In this document: positions 41,623 through 52,200 of the stretch, piece after piece
How the letters are laid out: every line of letters begins with the position of its first letter
Numbering within the stretch: the first letter of the stretch is position 1
Source: Bacteroidota bacterium
Lineage (GTDB): Bacteria; Bacteroidota; Bacteroidia; Cytophagales; Spirosomataceae
NCBI GenBank assembly: GCA_020161355.1
Contig: JAIUOF010000004.1
Span: 248,001-312,000, forward strand
Reading direction: 5' to 3'
Length of the DNA: 64,000 nucleotides
Position numbers and translations under genes: made by a program
The notes under the pieces: model-generated
Told to the model about the DNA's origin: nothing
The model's database searches: none
The model's input: the letters and a program-made list of their open reading frames with translations, nothing else

Positions 41623-42510
41623 ATGAAAAATTTCGACATAAAAGACTACAGAGTAAACGATAAAGATTCTTTCAAAATCAAAAAACATCCTACCAAAATC
41701 AAGGATTTTTATGAAGATAAAGCCGAATATGAAACCATCCTGAGTGAGCTACAAACTGAAATGGACGAGCTTCAAAGTATGATGTATGCCCACAACCGCT
41801 ATGGGGTACTGGTGATTTTTCAGGCGATGGATGCAGCCGGAAAAGATGGCACCATGAAGGCGGTTTTTCAGGGTGTGCACCCTTTGGGCTTGAGTTTTTA
41901 TTCTTTCAAAAGACCTTCTGAAACCGAGCTCAATCATGATTTTATGTGGCGATGTTTTAAGAAATTACCTGAGCGTGGTAAAGTACAGGTTTTCAACCGG
42001 TCATATTATGAAGAAGTTTTGGTAGTGAAGGTTCACCCCGAAATCCTGCAGGATTATCAGAAAATGCCGAATGAAATCAAATCTGAAAAAGAAATTTGGG
42101 AAAACCGCTATAAAGACATCAAAAACTTTGAAGACTATCTGGCAAATAATGGAATAAAGGTGATCAAGTTTTTCCTGAATGTATCAAAAGAAGAACAAGG
42201 CAACCGGCTGATAGAGAGGATTGAAGACATCACTAAAAACTGGAAATTTGAGGAAGGAGATATAAAAGAAAGAGGATTTTGGAAGGAATATCAGGAAGCT
42301 TACGAAGAAATGATCAACAAAACCTCAACGAAAGAAAACCCCTGGTATGTTGTACCTGCCGACGACAAAAAAAATATGCGTCTGATTGTGGCAAAAATCA
42401 TGTCTGAAAATCTTAAATCTCTGAAAATGAACTACCCTGAACCCGACGAAGCACGTAAAAAGACTTTGGAGGGATTGATAGATACCATCAGGCAGCAGAA
42501 TAATAGCTGA
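41623..42510 (+). CDS. Polyphosphate kinase 2 family protein
   Basis: 295 residues from the ATG at 41623. Walker A AMDAAGKDGTMKAVF (about 70-84), the lid arginine region and Walker B-like VFNRSYYEEVLVVKVHPE are diagnostic of PPK2. The single-domain short form phosphorylates nucleoside mono- or diphosphates using polyphosphate. Which nucleotide (class I, II or III) cannot be decided here. No operon partner is evident. Confidence 0.92.
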   Translation: MKNFDIKDYRVNDKDSFKIKKHPTKIKDFYEDKAEYETILSELQTEMDELQSMMYAHNRYGVLVIFQAMDAAGKDGTMKAVFQGVHPLGLSFYSFKRPSETELNHDFMWRCFKKLPERGKVQVFNRSYYEEVLVVKVHPEILQDYQKMPNEIKSEKEIWENRYKDIKNFEDYLANNGIKVIKFFLNVSKEEQGNRLIERIEDITKNWKFEEGDIKERGFWKEYQEAYEEMINKTSTKENPWYVVPADDKKNMRLIVAKIMSENLKSLKMNYPEPDEARKKTLEGLIDTIRQQNNS

Positions 42511-42580
42511 ATTCGGTCAGTACCGTAGGTCAGACCTATTCACCACAAAGCCGCTCAATTTTAGATTTTCACAAAAAATA

Positions 42581-42612
42581 TTGCCCTACTAACATCACAA
42601 ACATTATCTTTG
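42581..42612 (+). promoter_or_regulatory. Consensus promoter for mfd
   Basis: TTG at 42581-42583, 21-bp spacer, TATCTTTG at 42605-42612, an exact TAnnTTTG. It lies 58 bp before the TTG start of mfd. Confidence 0.65.
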
Positions 42613-42670
42613 CATCCAAATCGGGTCAAATACGTGCTTTAGTACCCTGATAAAACTTAAATATCTCCTT

Positions 42671-45600
42671 TTGAACGCCCGGGATTTAATAAAAATATAC
42701 CAGGAAGATGCGTTTGTGCAACATATCATTGCGGCACAAAAAGGGGAAAACTCTGTTCATATTTCTGGGTTATCCGGTAGTCTGGATGCCGTGATTGCTT
42801 CCGCCATTTTTGAAAATCAGCCAGAAACCACTGTGTACATTCTGCCCGATAAAGAAGATGCCCTGTATTTCTTCAATGACCTGCAGAATATTCATGGCTT
42901 TGAAAGCCCTAAAATCGCCTATTTCCCGGCTTCTTACAAAAGACTTTATGAGTTTGATGCCATAGAAAACGCCAATCTTATTCAACGTGCCGAGTTGCTC
43001 AATAAACTCAATGCAGCCACTGAGCCTTTGATGATTGTGACTTATCCTGAAGCACTGGCCGAAAAAGTGGTCAGCAAGAAAACACTGGTTGCCAATACTT
43101 TACGCATTAAAGAAGGGGATACGCTTGACCTCAATTTCGTAACAGAACTGCTGGTTTCCTACAATTTCGAAAAAGCCGATTTCGTTTATGAACCCGGCCA
43201 GTTTGCCATTCGTGGGGGTATTTTTGATGTATATTCGTATGCTGCAGATGTACCTTATCGTATCGAACTTTTTGGCGATGAAATTGAGAGCATAAGGGCG
43301 TTTGAACCTGACAGTCAGCTCTCCAATCAAAAACTCAAAAGCATCAATATTGTTCCTAACCTTCAGGAAAAAGTACATAGAAGCGAAACCGTCCCCTTAT
43401 TCAATTTCTTTTCAGAGAATACAAGGCTCTGGATTAAAGACATTGTATTTTCGTTGGATAGGGTAGAGGAAAATTTCAATAAAGCTCTTTCACTTTTTGA
43501 AAAACAAATAGGTGAGGGGGGAGACATCAATCTTTTACTTGGACCTGAACATAACTTTCTGAACAGAAATGACTTTTCTGATTTTTTGAATTCATACAAA
43601 AAGACGGAATTTGGTCGGAAGGCTAAAATTGAAAATCATGAAACCCTTGATTTTCCTTCAAAATCTCAACCCAGTTTTCATAAGGATTTCAATCTGTTGA
43701 TTGACGATATCGCTCAAAACCAGAGCAACGGCTATAGTTGTTATATCAGTTCTGACTCATTGAAACAACTCAACCGACTTGAAACTATTTTCACCGAAAT
43801 CAACCCCACCATACATTTCAAATCGGTGGCGGCCAATTTCCGGGAGGGATTCATTGATACTCAGAACAAAATTCTTGTTTATACCGACCACCAAATATTT
43901 GAACGCCTCAACCGATACAAAGAAAAAGACAGATATTCAAAATCAAAAGCACTAACGCTCAAAGAGTTAAAGAATCTTCAGGTAGGTGATTTTGTTACGC
44001 ATGTGGACTATGGCATTGGTAGGTTTGCCGGTATGGAAACGGTAGATATAGGAGGCAAAAAACAAGAAGCTATCAGGCTGGTTTACAAAGACAATGACTT
44101 GCTTTTTGTAAATATTCACTCTCTCCATAAAATAGCCAAATACTCTGGCAAAGAGGGCGAACCGCCGAGCATGAGTAAACTTGGGTCAGGTGATTGGGAA
44201 AATAAAAAATCTAAGGTAAAACGTCAGGTAAAAGATATTGCCAAAGAACTCATAGCACTTTACGCCAAAAGGAGAGAGGTGCATGGCTTTGCTTTTTCAC
44301 CTGATAATTATATGCAAATCGAGCTGGAGTCCTCTTTTATGTATGAAGATACCCCCGATCAGGCATCAGCAACTGCCAAAGTAAAAGAGGATATGGAAAA
44401 ACCCTATCCTATGGACAGGCTCGTGTGTGGCGATGTGGGTTTTGGTAAAACTGAAGTAGCCATAAGAGCAGCATTTAAAGCGGTAAATGACTCCAAACAA
44501 GTGGCTATTTTGGTTCCTACGACCATTTTGGCCATGCAGCATCACCGTACATTTTCGGAAAGATTGTCAAAAATGCCGGTAAATGTGGATGTTCTGAACA
44601 GATTCAGAACTGCCGCCCAAACCACCAAAACACTCAAAGACCTTAAAGAGGGAAAGGTCGATATCGTAATAGGTACCCATAAACTTCTGAATAAAAATAT
44701 CGAATTCAAAAACCTGGGTTTGCTGGTTATCGATGAAGAACAAAAATTTGGGGTTAAGGCAAAAGATAGAATTAAAGAGCTAAAGCTTAATGTAGATGTA
44801 CTTACATTGACGGCTACTCCGATACCTCGTACGCTACATTTTTCCCTGATGGGTGCCCGAGATCTTTCGGTAATTGCAACTCCTCCGCCTAACCGTCAAC
44901 CCGTAACTACTCAGGTTGAGGTTTTCAAAGAAGAAATCATTCGTGATGCCATCAGTTATGAACTCAGTAGGGGAGGGCAGGTGTTTTTTGTGCATAACAG
45001 GGTTAACGACATAGAGTCAATCGCCAATATCATTTACAGATTGGTTCCTGATGCACGTATTGGCGTGGCACATGGACAAATGGAAGGGGACAAGCTTGAA
45101 AAAGTGATGATGCGTTTCATAGAAAATGAAATAAATATCCTCATTTCTACCAATATTATCGAATCAGGACTGGATATTCCTAACGCCAATACCATCATCA
45201 TCAATCAGGCTCACATGTTTGGACTTTCTGACCTTCACCAGATGCGGGGTAGGGTAGGGCGATCCAACAAAAAAGCCTATTGTTTTCTATTGGGTCCCCC
45301 CACTTCCGGCCTTACAAAAGATGCACGGAAAAGACTTCAGACCCTGGAAGAATTCACTGATCTGGGCGATGGTTTCAAAGTGGCGATGCGAGATCTGGAT
45401 ATTCGGGGTGCAGGAAATCTGTTAGGCTCAGAGCAAAGTGGATTCATCAACGATCTGGGTTACGAAATGTACCATAAAATTCTGGATGAGGCTGTTTCTG
45501 AATTAAAAGAAAAAGAATTCAAATCTTTATTTCAGGATGAGATTTCTACCAAAACATTCAGTATTGATGATTGCCAGATCGAAACCGATCTTCAAATCTT

Positions 45601-46027
45601 AATTCCCGAAATATATATCACCAATATTTCTGAAAGACTTTCGGTATATAATGCCATTGATGACCTGAAAAATCAGGATGAACTTGACATCTTTCAAAAT
45701 TCGCTGATTGATAGATTCGGAAAACTACCTGTCGAAGTACAAGAATTATTTAAGATCGTAAAAGTACGTTGGTTGGCCAGAATCATAGGTTTTGAAAAAA
45801 TAACCCTGAAAAATAATAACTTAAAAGGCTATTTCGTTTCAGAAAAGCATCAGGAATATTATCAAACGGACAAGTTTGGCAAAATTCTTGATTATATAAA
45901 ATCGCATCCTAAAGAATGTAGTTTAAGGCAATTAAAAGATAAACTTATTTTTTCGGTTGAAAATGCCAGCGATATAGAACAAATAAGGACCATTTTTGAG
46001 AAAATCGTTGCCTTTATTGGAGAATAA
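42671..46027 (+). CDS. mfd: Transcription-repair coupling factor
   Basis: 1118 residues. UvrB-like N-terminal part (FEKADFVYEPGQFAIRGGIFDVYS), RNA-polymerase interaction domain (GDFVTHVDYGIGRFAGMETV), RecG-like helicase core with Walker A GDVGFGKTEVAIRA and DEEQKFGVKAKDRIKEL, then QMRGRVGRSNKKAYCFLL and a TRCF C-terminal domain. It removes stalled RNA polymerase and recruits UvrA. The start is a TTG at 42671 (MNARDLIKIYQEDAF); no ATG lies nearby in frame. A consensus promoter precedes it. Confidence 0.96.
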   Translation: MNARDLIKIYQEDAFVQHIIAAQKGENSVHISGLSGSLDAVIASAIFENQPETTVYILPDKEDALYFFNDLQNIHGFESPKIAYFPASYKRLYEFDAIENANLIQRAELLNKLNAATEPLMIVTYPEALAEKVVSKKTLVANTLRIKEGDTLDLNFVTELLVSYNFEKADFVYEPGQFAIRGGIFDVYSYAADVPYRIELFGDEIESIRAFEPDSQLSNQKLKSINIVPNLQEKVHRSETVPLFNFFSENTRLWIKDIVFSLDRVEENFNKALSLFEKQIGEGGDINLLLGPEHNFLNRNDFSDFLNSYKKTEFGRKAKIENHETLDFPSKSQPSFHKDFNLLIDDIAQNQSNGYSCYISSDSLKQLNRLETIFTEINPTIHFKSVAANFREGFIDTQNKILVYTDHQIFERLNRYKEKDRYSKSKALTLKELKNLQVGDFVTHVDYGIGRFAGMETVDIGGKKQEAIRLVYKDNDLLFVNIHSLHKIAKYSGKEGEPPSMSKLGSGDWENKKSKVKRQVKDIAKELIALYAKRREVHGFAFSPDNYMQIELESSFMYEDTPDQASATAKVKEDMEKPYPMDRLVCGDVGFGKTEVAIRAAFKAVNDSKQVAILVPTTILAMQHHRTFSERLSKMPVNVDVLNRFRTAAQTTKTLKDLKEGKVDIVIGTHKLLNKNIEFKNLGLLVIDEEQKFGVKAKDRIKELKLNVDVLTLTATPIPRTLHFSLMGARDLSVIATPPPNRQPVTTQVEVFKEEIIRDAISYELSRGGQVFFVHNRVNDIESIANIIYRLVPDARIGVAHGQMEGDKLEKVMMRFIENEINILISTNIIESGLDIPNANTIIINQAHMFGLSDLHQMRGRVGRSNKKAYCFLLGPPTSGLTKDARKRLQTLEEFTDLGDGFKVAMRDLDIRGAGNLLGSEQSGFINDLGYEMYHKILDEAVSELKEKEFKSLFQDEISTKTFSIDDCQIETDLQILIPEIYITNISERLSVYNAIDDLKNQDELDIFQNSLIDRFGKLPVEVQELFKIVKVRWLARIIGFEKITLKNNNLKGYFVSEKHQEYYQTDKFGKILDYIKSHPKECSLRQLKDKLIFSVENASDIEQIRTIFEKIVAFIGE

Positions 46028-46052
46028 TCGGCTGGTAGTATGTTTTTTAAAG

Positions 46053-46060
46053 TATTTTTG
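46053..46060 (+). promoter_or_regulatory. -7 box for gldJ
   Basis: TATTTTTG, a perfect TAnnTTTG, lies 33 bp before the ATG at 46094 and just after the mfd stop. No TTG is found at the usual -33 spacing. It suggests that gldJ has its own promoter rather than depending on mfd. Confidence 0.45.
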
Positions 46061-46093
46061 CGTTTTAATTTTGAAATAAACAAAATAAAAAGA

Positions 46094-47365
46094 ATGAAGA
46101 GAATTATTTTGGGTGTGTCTTTCCTTGCACTCACTCTTTTTGCAACTACTTCTTGTACCAATAAAAAAGCAAGTAGTTTACATCCGGGCACCAAAAGCCG
46201 CACTACCGGACAAGCCTATGCCAAAAAAGGCAAGGAAGGTTTTCAGGTTACTTCGTTTTCCGGACAGCCTGCCGGGCCTAACATGGTTTTTATTGAAGGG
46301 GGTCGCTTTACCATGGGTACACTTGAAGAAGATGTAACTTACACCCGTGATAATATCGAGAGAACTGTTACAGTTGCTTCATTTTATATGGATGAAACCG
46401 AAATAGCAAACATCGATTATCTGGAGTATCTATATGCCGTTGGACAAGATTCTACCCGCGAGTTTTATCAGTCTGCTTTGCCTGATACTACTGTTTGGGC
46501 CAACGAAATGTCATTTAATGACCAATATGTTGATCAATATTTAAGATATCCCGGTTTCCGTACCTATCCGGTAGTGGGTGTTTCTTGGGTACAAGCAAAT
46601 GACTACTGCAAGTGGAGAACCAACGTTGTAAACAGTGCTCTATATACCAAATATGGTGATACCGGTGCCAAGAAAAAAGGCGGTTTACCTTTTGGAAAAA
46701 AGAAAAAAGGTGCTGAAAGCGATGCTTTGACTGCTGCTCCAAAAACATCAGGTCGTTTGGCTATCGAATCAGGTAATGTAATGCCCGATTTTCGCCTTCC
46801 AACAGAAGCAGAATGGGAATACGCTGCAAAAAGTATGATTGGTACACAATATATTGATGAAAACCAATCTAATCAGAGAATTTATCCTTGGGATGGCTCG
46901 GCAATGCGTAAGTCGAAAGGAAAAGCTAAGGGTAATATGATGGCCAACTTTAAAAGAGGTCGTGGTGACTATGCTGGTATAGCCGGAAAACAAAATGATA
47001 AAGCTATTATAACTGAAGAAGTTTATTCATTCCAACCAAACGATTTTGGCTTGTATAACATGGCCGGAAACGTAAACGAATGGGTTTATGACTTATATCG
47101 TCCTAATTCGTATCAGGATTTCAATGATTTGAACCCGATCAGAAGAAGCGATTATCTGGATGAAGCGAAAAATTATGACAAAGAACACTTTAACTCACTG
47201 ATTGACAACAAGAAAAGAGTATATAAAGGTGGTTCCTGGAATGACGTAGCCTATTGGTTATCACCAGGTACCAGAAGATACCTTGATCAGGATTCATCCA
47301 CTGCCACTATCGGTTTCCGTTGTGCAATGATTTCTGTTGGTCCAAAAGGCAAAACCAAACTATAA
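46094..47365 (+). CDS. gldJ: Gliding motility/T9SS lipoprotein GldJ
   Basis: 423 residues from the ATG at 46094. Lipoprotein signal ending ATTSC. The body is a formylglycine-generating-enzyme-like (SUMF1) fold: GPNMVFIEGGRFTMGTLEED, FYMDETEIANIDYLEYLY, YLRYPGFRTYPVVGVSW, DFRLPTEAEWEYAAKS, GNVNEWVYDLYRP and GFRCAMI. The VVGVSWVQANDYCKWRT segment and position away from gldLMN favour GldJ over GldK. It is an outer-membrane-associated component needed for T9SS secretion and gliding. A lysine/glycine-rich insert (KKKGGLPFGKKKKG) is unusual. Confidence 0.85.
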   Translation: MKRIILGVSFLALTLFATTSCTNKKASSLHPGTKSRTTGQAYAKKGKEGFQVTSFSGQPAGPNMVFIEGGRFTMGTLEEDVTYTRDNIERTVTVASFYMDETEIANIDYLEYLYAVGQDSTREFYQSALPDTTVWANEMSFNDQYVDQYLRYPGFRTYPVVGVSWVQANDYCKWRTNVVNSALYTKYGDTGAKKKGGLPFGKKKKGAESDALTAAPKTSGRLAIESGNVMPDFRLPTEAEWEYAAKSMIGTQYIDENQSNQRIYPWDGSAMRKSKGKAKGNMMANFKRGRGDYAGIAGKQNDKAIITEEVYSFQPNDFGLYNMAGNVNEWVYDLYRPNSYQDFNDLNPIRRSDYLDEAKNYDKEHFNSLIDNKKRVYKGGSWNDVAYWLSPGTRRYLDQDSSTATIGFRCAMISVGPKGKTKL

Positions 47366-47386
47366 GAATTTAAAATAATATTATGA

Positions 47387-47419
47387 ATAGCCTCGGTTTT
47401 TCAATAAGCCGAGGCTATT
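47387..47419. terminator. Hairpin between gldJ and comF
   Basis: AATAGCCTCGG and CCGAGGCTATT, 11-bp perfect arms with an 11-nt loop. The hairpin includes the last codons and stop of comF (stop at 47401-47403), so the convergent gene's end forms part of the terminator. Confidence 0.7.
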
Positions 47420-48093
47420 GTTATTATATACAGTTCCTTACATCCATTTCCCAATAAAAGATTTCCTGCGATTTCTATGGTTGATCCAGTAGTCAATACA
47501 TCATCTACAATAGCTATTCTTTTGCCTTCGATTTCTTTCAAATCTGCAATTTCAAATACCCCCTTGATATTTTCATGCCTTTTAAAGCGACTTCCCGTTT
47601 TGGTTTGAGAAATCGTAAAAGTATTTCTTTTAAGGCAAGTCGTTGAATAAGGAATATTCAAAACCTCCGATAAACCTTTAGCAAACATGTCTGATTGATT
47701 ATACCCTCTGAATTTCTGGCGGTCTTTATGAAGGGGAATTCCTACCAAAAGATCAATTTTTTCATTCAAATTAACTTCTTTTAAATCATTTGCATACATT
47801 TTTCCAAGATATTCTGCCAATTCGGGCTTATTTTTGTACTTGAGTGCGTGAAGTATATTCTGGACTTTTCCTTTTTTAGAAAATTTCAGAAATGAGTAGG
47901 TATGTTTTACTGCCAATTTGCCCCAAAACTTTCGCTCTATCAGCTCTATTTGCTGTAAATGAGAATTAGTCTTGGGAATATCAATCAGACATTCATAACA
48001 AATGAATTTCTCAGAACTCAGGTGGTTTTTTTTACATGCCACACAAACTCTGGGAAAGAGGAAGTCTAGTAAATAATCTAATAATTTTTTCAT
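47401..48093 (-). CDS. comF: ComF family phosphoribosyltransferase-like protein
   Basis: 230 residues. N-terminal zinc-type Cys pairs (CVACKKNHLSSEKFICYEC) and a PRT domain with the PRPP loop IAIVDDVLTTGSTIE. ComF proteins assist single-stranded DNA uptake in natural transformation. The catalytic activity is uncertain. Divergent from the small gene at 48111, 17 bp apart. Confidence 0.9.
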   Translation of the reverse strand: MKKLLDYLLDFLFPRVCVACKKNHLSSEKFICYECLIDIPKTNSHLQQIELIERKFWGKLAVKHTYSFLKFSKKGKVQNILHALKYKNKPELAEYLGKMYANDLKEVNLNEKIDLLVGIPLHKDRQKFRGYNQSDMFAKGLSEVLNIPYSTTCLKRNTFTISQTKTGSRFKRHENIKGVFEIADLKEIEGKRIAIVDDVLTTGSTIEIAGNLLLGNGCKELYIITIASAY

Positions 48094-48110
48094 TTCGGAC
48101 CTAATAGCAA

Positions 48111-48473
48111 ATGATGGATACAGAAATCAAAGATAATAAAGAAATATGGAACAATTTGATTCGTTTTTTACAACAGAACACCGGAAAAAAACCAGGTGAT
48201 CTCAATTCCGTATTATTTTTGATTGGTATTCAGGAACTAGGTAAGGGAAATATTCATTTTTCTAAAGAAGAAAAACAGGATTTGTTACATATAGCAATGT
48301 GTAAAGTGCTGAGTTTTGGTGGCTATTATGAATTGGAAGGAATCGATGAAGAGGGCTGGCCACATTGGAAAAACGTCAAACATTTGCCAAACTTTGACCT
48401 TAAAACTCAGGAAGATTTTATTAAAACTTACATCATTGAATATTTTAAAAAAGAGATTGGAGTTCATATATGA
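48111..48473 (+). CDS. Conserved hypothetical protein
   Basis: 120 residues, no signal peptide. Helical start (DNKEIWNNLIRFLQQNTG) and the segments FLIGIQELGKGNIHFSKEEK and GYYELEGIDEEGWPHW. I believe small proteins of this layout are conserved in Cytophagales, but no function is known. Overlaps xth by 4 bp (ATGA), so translation is probably coupled. The ATG at 48114 is an equally good start. Confidence 0.75.
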   Translation: MMDTEIKDNKEIWNNLIRFLQQNTGKKPGDLNSVLFLIGIQELGKGNIHFSKEEKQDLLHIAMCKVLSFGGYYELEGIDEEGWPHWKNVKHLPNFDLKTQEDFIKTYIIEYFKKEIGVHI

Positions 48474-49234
48474 AAATAACTACTTTTAACCTGAACGGAA
48501 TCAGATCGGCTCTGAATAAGGGTTTGGCTGAATGGCTCAAAAACCACGATGCCGATATTTTATGTTTTCAGGAAATCAAACTTTCAGAAACTGAACTTGT
48601 AGAACATATTTTTGTAGAATTAGGCTACCATTGTACATGGTTTCCTGCTCAGAAAAAAGGCTATTCAGGCGTAGCACTTTTAAGTAAAATTAAACCTCTT
48701 GAAGTAAAATATGGCATCGGTATCGACCAATATGACAGCGAGGGACGCACCATTTTGGCCTCATTTGAGCATTTTCATGTCATGAGTGCCTATTTCCCTT
48801 CAGGTACGACCGGAGACATCAGACAAGACGTTAAAATGAGTTTTTTAGATGATATTTATAAATATGTCCATCAATTTGAAAAATCAGGCAAACCACTCTT
48901 AGTATGCGGAGACGTCAACATCTGCCACAAAGAAATAGATATTCATAATCCTAAATCCAATGCCAATAGCTCGGGATTCCTTCCTGAAGAACGTGCATGG
49001 GTTGGCAAGTTTATTGATAGTGGGTATGTAGATTGTTTTAGACACAAAGTGTCTGACCCTCAGCATTATACCTGGTGGTCATATAGGGCAGGAGCAAGGG
49101 CAAAAAACCTGGGTTGGCGAATTGACTACGTATTTAGCACCATTGATGCAATTGATAAGATCAAGGATGCAAAAATACATGCTGAAGTCATATTTTCTGA
49201 TCATTGTCCGGTTTCGGTGGATTTTGAATTTTAA
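48470..49234 (+). CDS. xth: Exodeoxyribonuclease III
   Basis: 254 residues. EEP nuclease fold with TTFNLNGIRSALNKGL, LCFQEIKL (catalytic Glu), GDVNICHKEIDIHNP, RIDYVFST and SDHCPVSV (catalytic Asp/His). It cleaves at abasic sites and degrades 3' ends in base excision repair. Coupled with the small gene upstream. Confidence 0.95.
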   Translation: MKITTFNLNGIRSALNKGLAEWLKNHDADILCFQEIKLSETELVEHIFVELGYHCTWFPAQKKGYSGVALLSKIKPLEVKYGIGIDQYDSEGRTILASFEHFHVMSAYFPSGTTGDIRQDVKMSFLDDIYKYVHQFEKSGKPLLVCGDVNICHKEIDIHNPKSNANSSGFLPEERAWVGKFIDSGYVDCFRHKVSDPQHYTWWSYRAGARAKNLGWRIDYVFSTIDAIDKIKDAKIHAEVIFSDHCPVSVDFEF

Positions 49235-49261
49235 TATTAAATTATTGATTATCAATAAATT

Positions 49262-52200
49262 ATGAAAAATTACTCTAAGGAATTTAATCAGTTGATTGAT
49301 CAGATTTCTGAATACAAAAACAAGTATTATAAAAACTTACTTATCAAAGGTCTGTTGATAGGTTTAGGACTTATATTGGGTGTTTTTGTTGTAATTAATT
49401 TCATTGAGTATTTTGGTAGATTAGGTTCCACGTTTCGGGCTATTTTATTGATATCATTTTTAGCAGTATCTGCTTACACTTTATTTTTCATGATATTGAA
49501 GCCTATATTTTTTCTTTTCAAAATACAAGCACCAATTTCTGATGCCGAGGCTGCAGATCAAATAGGAAAGTTTTTTCCCAATATTAAAGATAAATTACTG
49601 AATACCATACAGTTAGCTTCAGGAAATGTGGACAATGCCAATGCTCTTATTGAAGCGAGTATTGCTCAAAAAACCAAAGAGCTCAAATTGGTGAAATTCG
49701 CAGATGCTATCAATTTTAAAGAAAATAAAAAATATCTAAAATATGCACTTCCACCATTGGTGGCAATTATCTTTATTTCAGCCATTGCCCCATCATTTTT
49801 TAAAAGCACTGAACGAATTGTGAATTTTCAAAAAAAGTTTGCCATACCTGCACCATTCCAATTTCAGATAATCAATAAGAATCTCAAGGCTATAAAGAAT
49901 GAAGATTTTACAATAAAACTAAATTTAAATGGAAATTCCCTTCCTGAAGAAGTCTTTTTGGTTTCTAATGGCAGGAAATATAAAATGAACTCTTCTGACT
50001 TACGAAATTATGAACACGTATTTTCGAAGATTCAGGAAGGAACCTCATTCCATTTTGAAGCTGGTGGATTTAGCTCCGATACTTATGACATAAATTTAAT
50101 TTCAAGGCCCTTAATAAATTCTTTCACCATTAGCCTTGATTACCCGGGCTATCTAAATAAAGCATCCGAAGAATTTGAAAATGTTGGTAATCTTATAGTA
50201 CCTGAGGGAACTACTGTTGAATGGAAATTTAAAACTTCAGATACTGATTCTTTAAAAATGAAATTTAATGACGAAAAACCATTTAACGTCAAAAAAAGTA
50301 TTTTTACTGATTTTAGTGTTTTGAAAAAAATGAAGGTTTCTAGCAATTACCAGATGCTCCTTCAAAACAAAAATGCAGTTAATCCTGAGGCTATGTCATA
50401 TTTCATTAATGTGATTCCCGACAAACATCCACAGATAAATCTCGAACAAATCAAAGACACCACCCTATACAATTACATTGGAATAGGTGGTACTATTTCT
50501 GACGATTACGGAATTTCAGATTTCAGATTGTTCTATAGAATAAAAGCAAAAAATAAAACCTTTTCATCTACTCCAATTCCATTTAATAAATCATCTCTTT
50601 CTCAAACATTTTTCTATCAGGTAAATATCAATTCTCTTGGTCTGGAAAAATCTGATGACCTGGAATATTACATACAAGTTACCGACAACGATGGTATCAA
50701 TGGACACAAATCTACCAAAACCTCTATCATGAGCTTTGGAATGCCTACTGCAAGAGAATTTGATAAAGAAGTTGACAAACAAATAGAAAAAACTGAAGAT
50801 AAATTTGATGATATTTATCAAAAAACTAAACAATTTAAGAGAGCCCTGGAAAATCTTGAATCGGAGCTAAGAAAAAAGAAAGAACTTGATTTTCAAGATA
50901 AAAAAGAAATTGAAGAACTCACAAGAAAAAAAGATGAACTACTCAACGATATAAAAGAATTACAAAAACAACTCCAGGACTTACAGGACAAACAAAATCG
51001 GTTTGAGCAACAAAGTCCTGAAATGCAACAAAAAATGGAGATGCTTCAGAAAATGCTAAACGAGCTCATGAATTCTGAAGACAACAAAATGCTGGAAGAT
51101 CTGAAAAAATTAATGGATCAACAAAACAATGATAAAACCATAGATAAACTCAGTGACTTCAAAAAAAATCAGAGAAATCTTGATAAGGATATTGACCGCA
51201 CAATGAAACTCTTTAAGAACATGCAGCTAAAACAAAAAGTAAATGAAGTAGTTAAGGACCTTGAAAAACTAGCAGAAAAACAAGAACAATTATCTGAAAA
51301 AACTGAAAAAGAAAACAATCCATCAAAAACTGAAGAACTAAAAAAAGAACAGGAAAAATTAAATAAGGAATTTGATGATAAAAGAGAAAAACTTAAAGAT
51401 GCAGAAAAGTTAAGCAAAGAACTCAAAAAAGATCTGGATACTCAAAAAGAAAAGCAGGAAGAAATATCTGAAGATCAGAAAAAATCTCAAAAAGAGATGG
51501 ACCAAAAAGATAACAAAGCTGCTTCAAAATCTCAGAAAAAAGCATCAAAGTCTATGAGAAATATGGCTGGTCAGCTAGCAGAAGCCATGCAAGATGCAGA
51601 AATGAAACAACTGGATATCGACATGGATGCTCTTAGAGACATTCTTGAGAACCTTGTTAAAATATCTTTGGATCAGGAAAAAGTAATGAAAAACTTTAAA
51701 AATATATCAGTATCTGATCCTAAGTTTATTGCTTTATCGCAAGAACAGTTAAAAATTTCAGACGATGCAAAAGTGATAGAAGATAGTCTATATTCATTGG
51801 CTAAAACCGTAATGCAAATTGAGGCGTTCGTTACTAAAGAAGTTACTTCAATGAAAAACAATATAGACGAGTCTGTTTCTTTTATCAGAGAAAGAAAACT
51901 TCCCCAGGCGGCATCAAAACAACAGTTTTCAATGACCTCTATGAACAATCTGGCTCTTATGCTAAGTGAAACGTTCAAACAAATGCAGCAAATGATGGCA
52001 ATGTCTAAACCAGGTTCAGGAAAAGGAGGTAAAAACGGAAATGCTCCATCAGAGGGGTTGGGAGAGCAACAACAAGAATTAAATAAAAAAATACAAGGTT
52101 TGGGTTCTCAGGGAATGAGCGGAAAACAAATGTCTGAGGAATTGGCAAAAATAGCTAATGAACAAGCCAGGCTTAGAAAACAAATCAAAGAACTTCAAGA

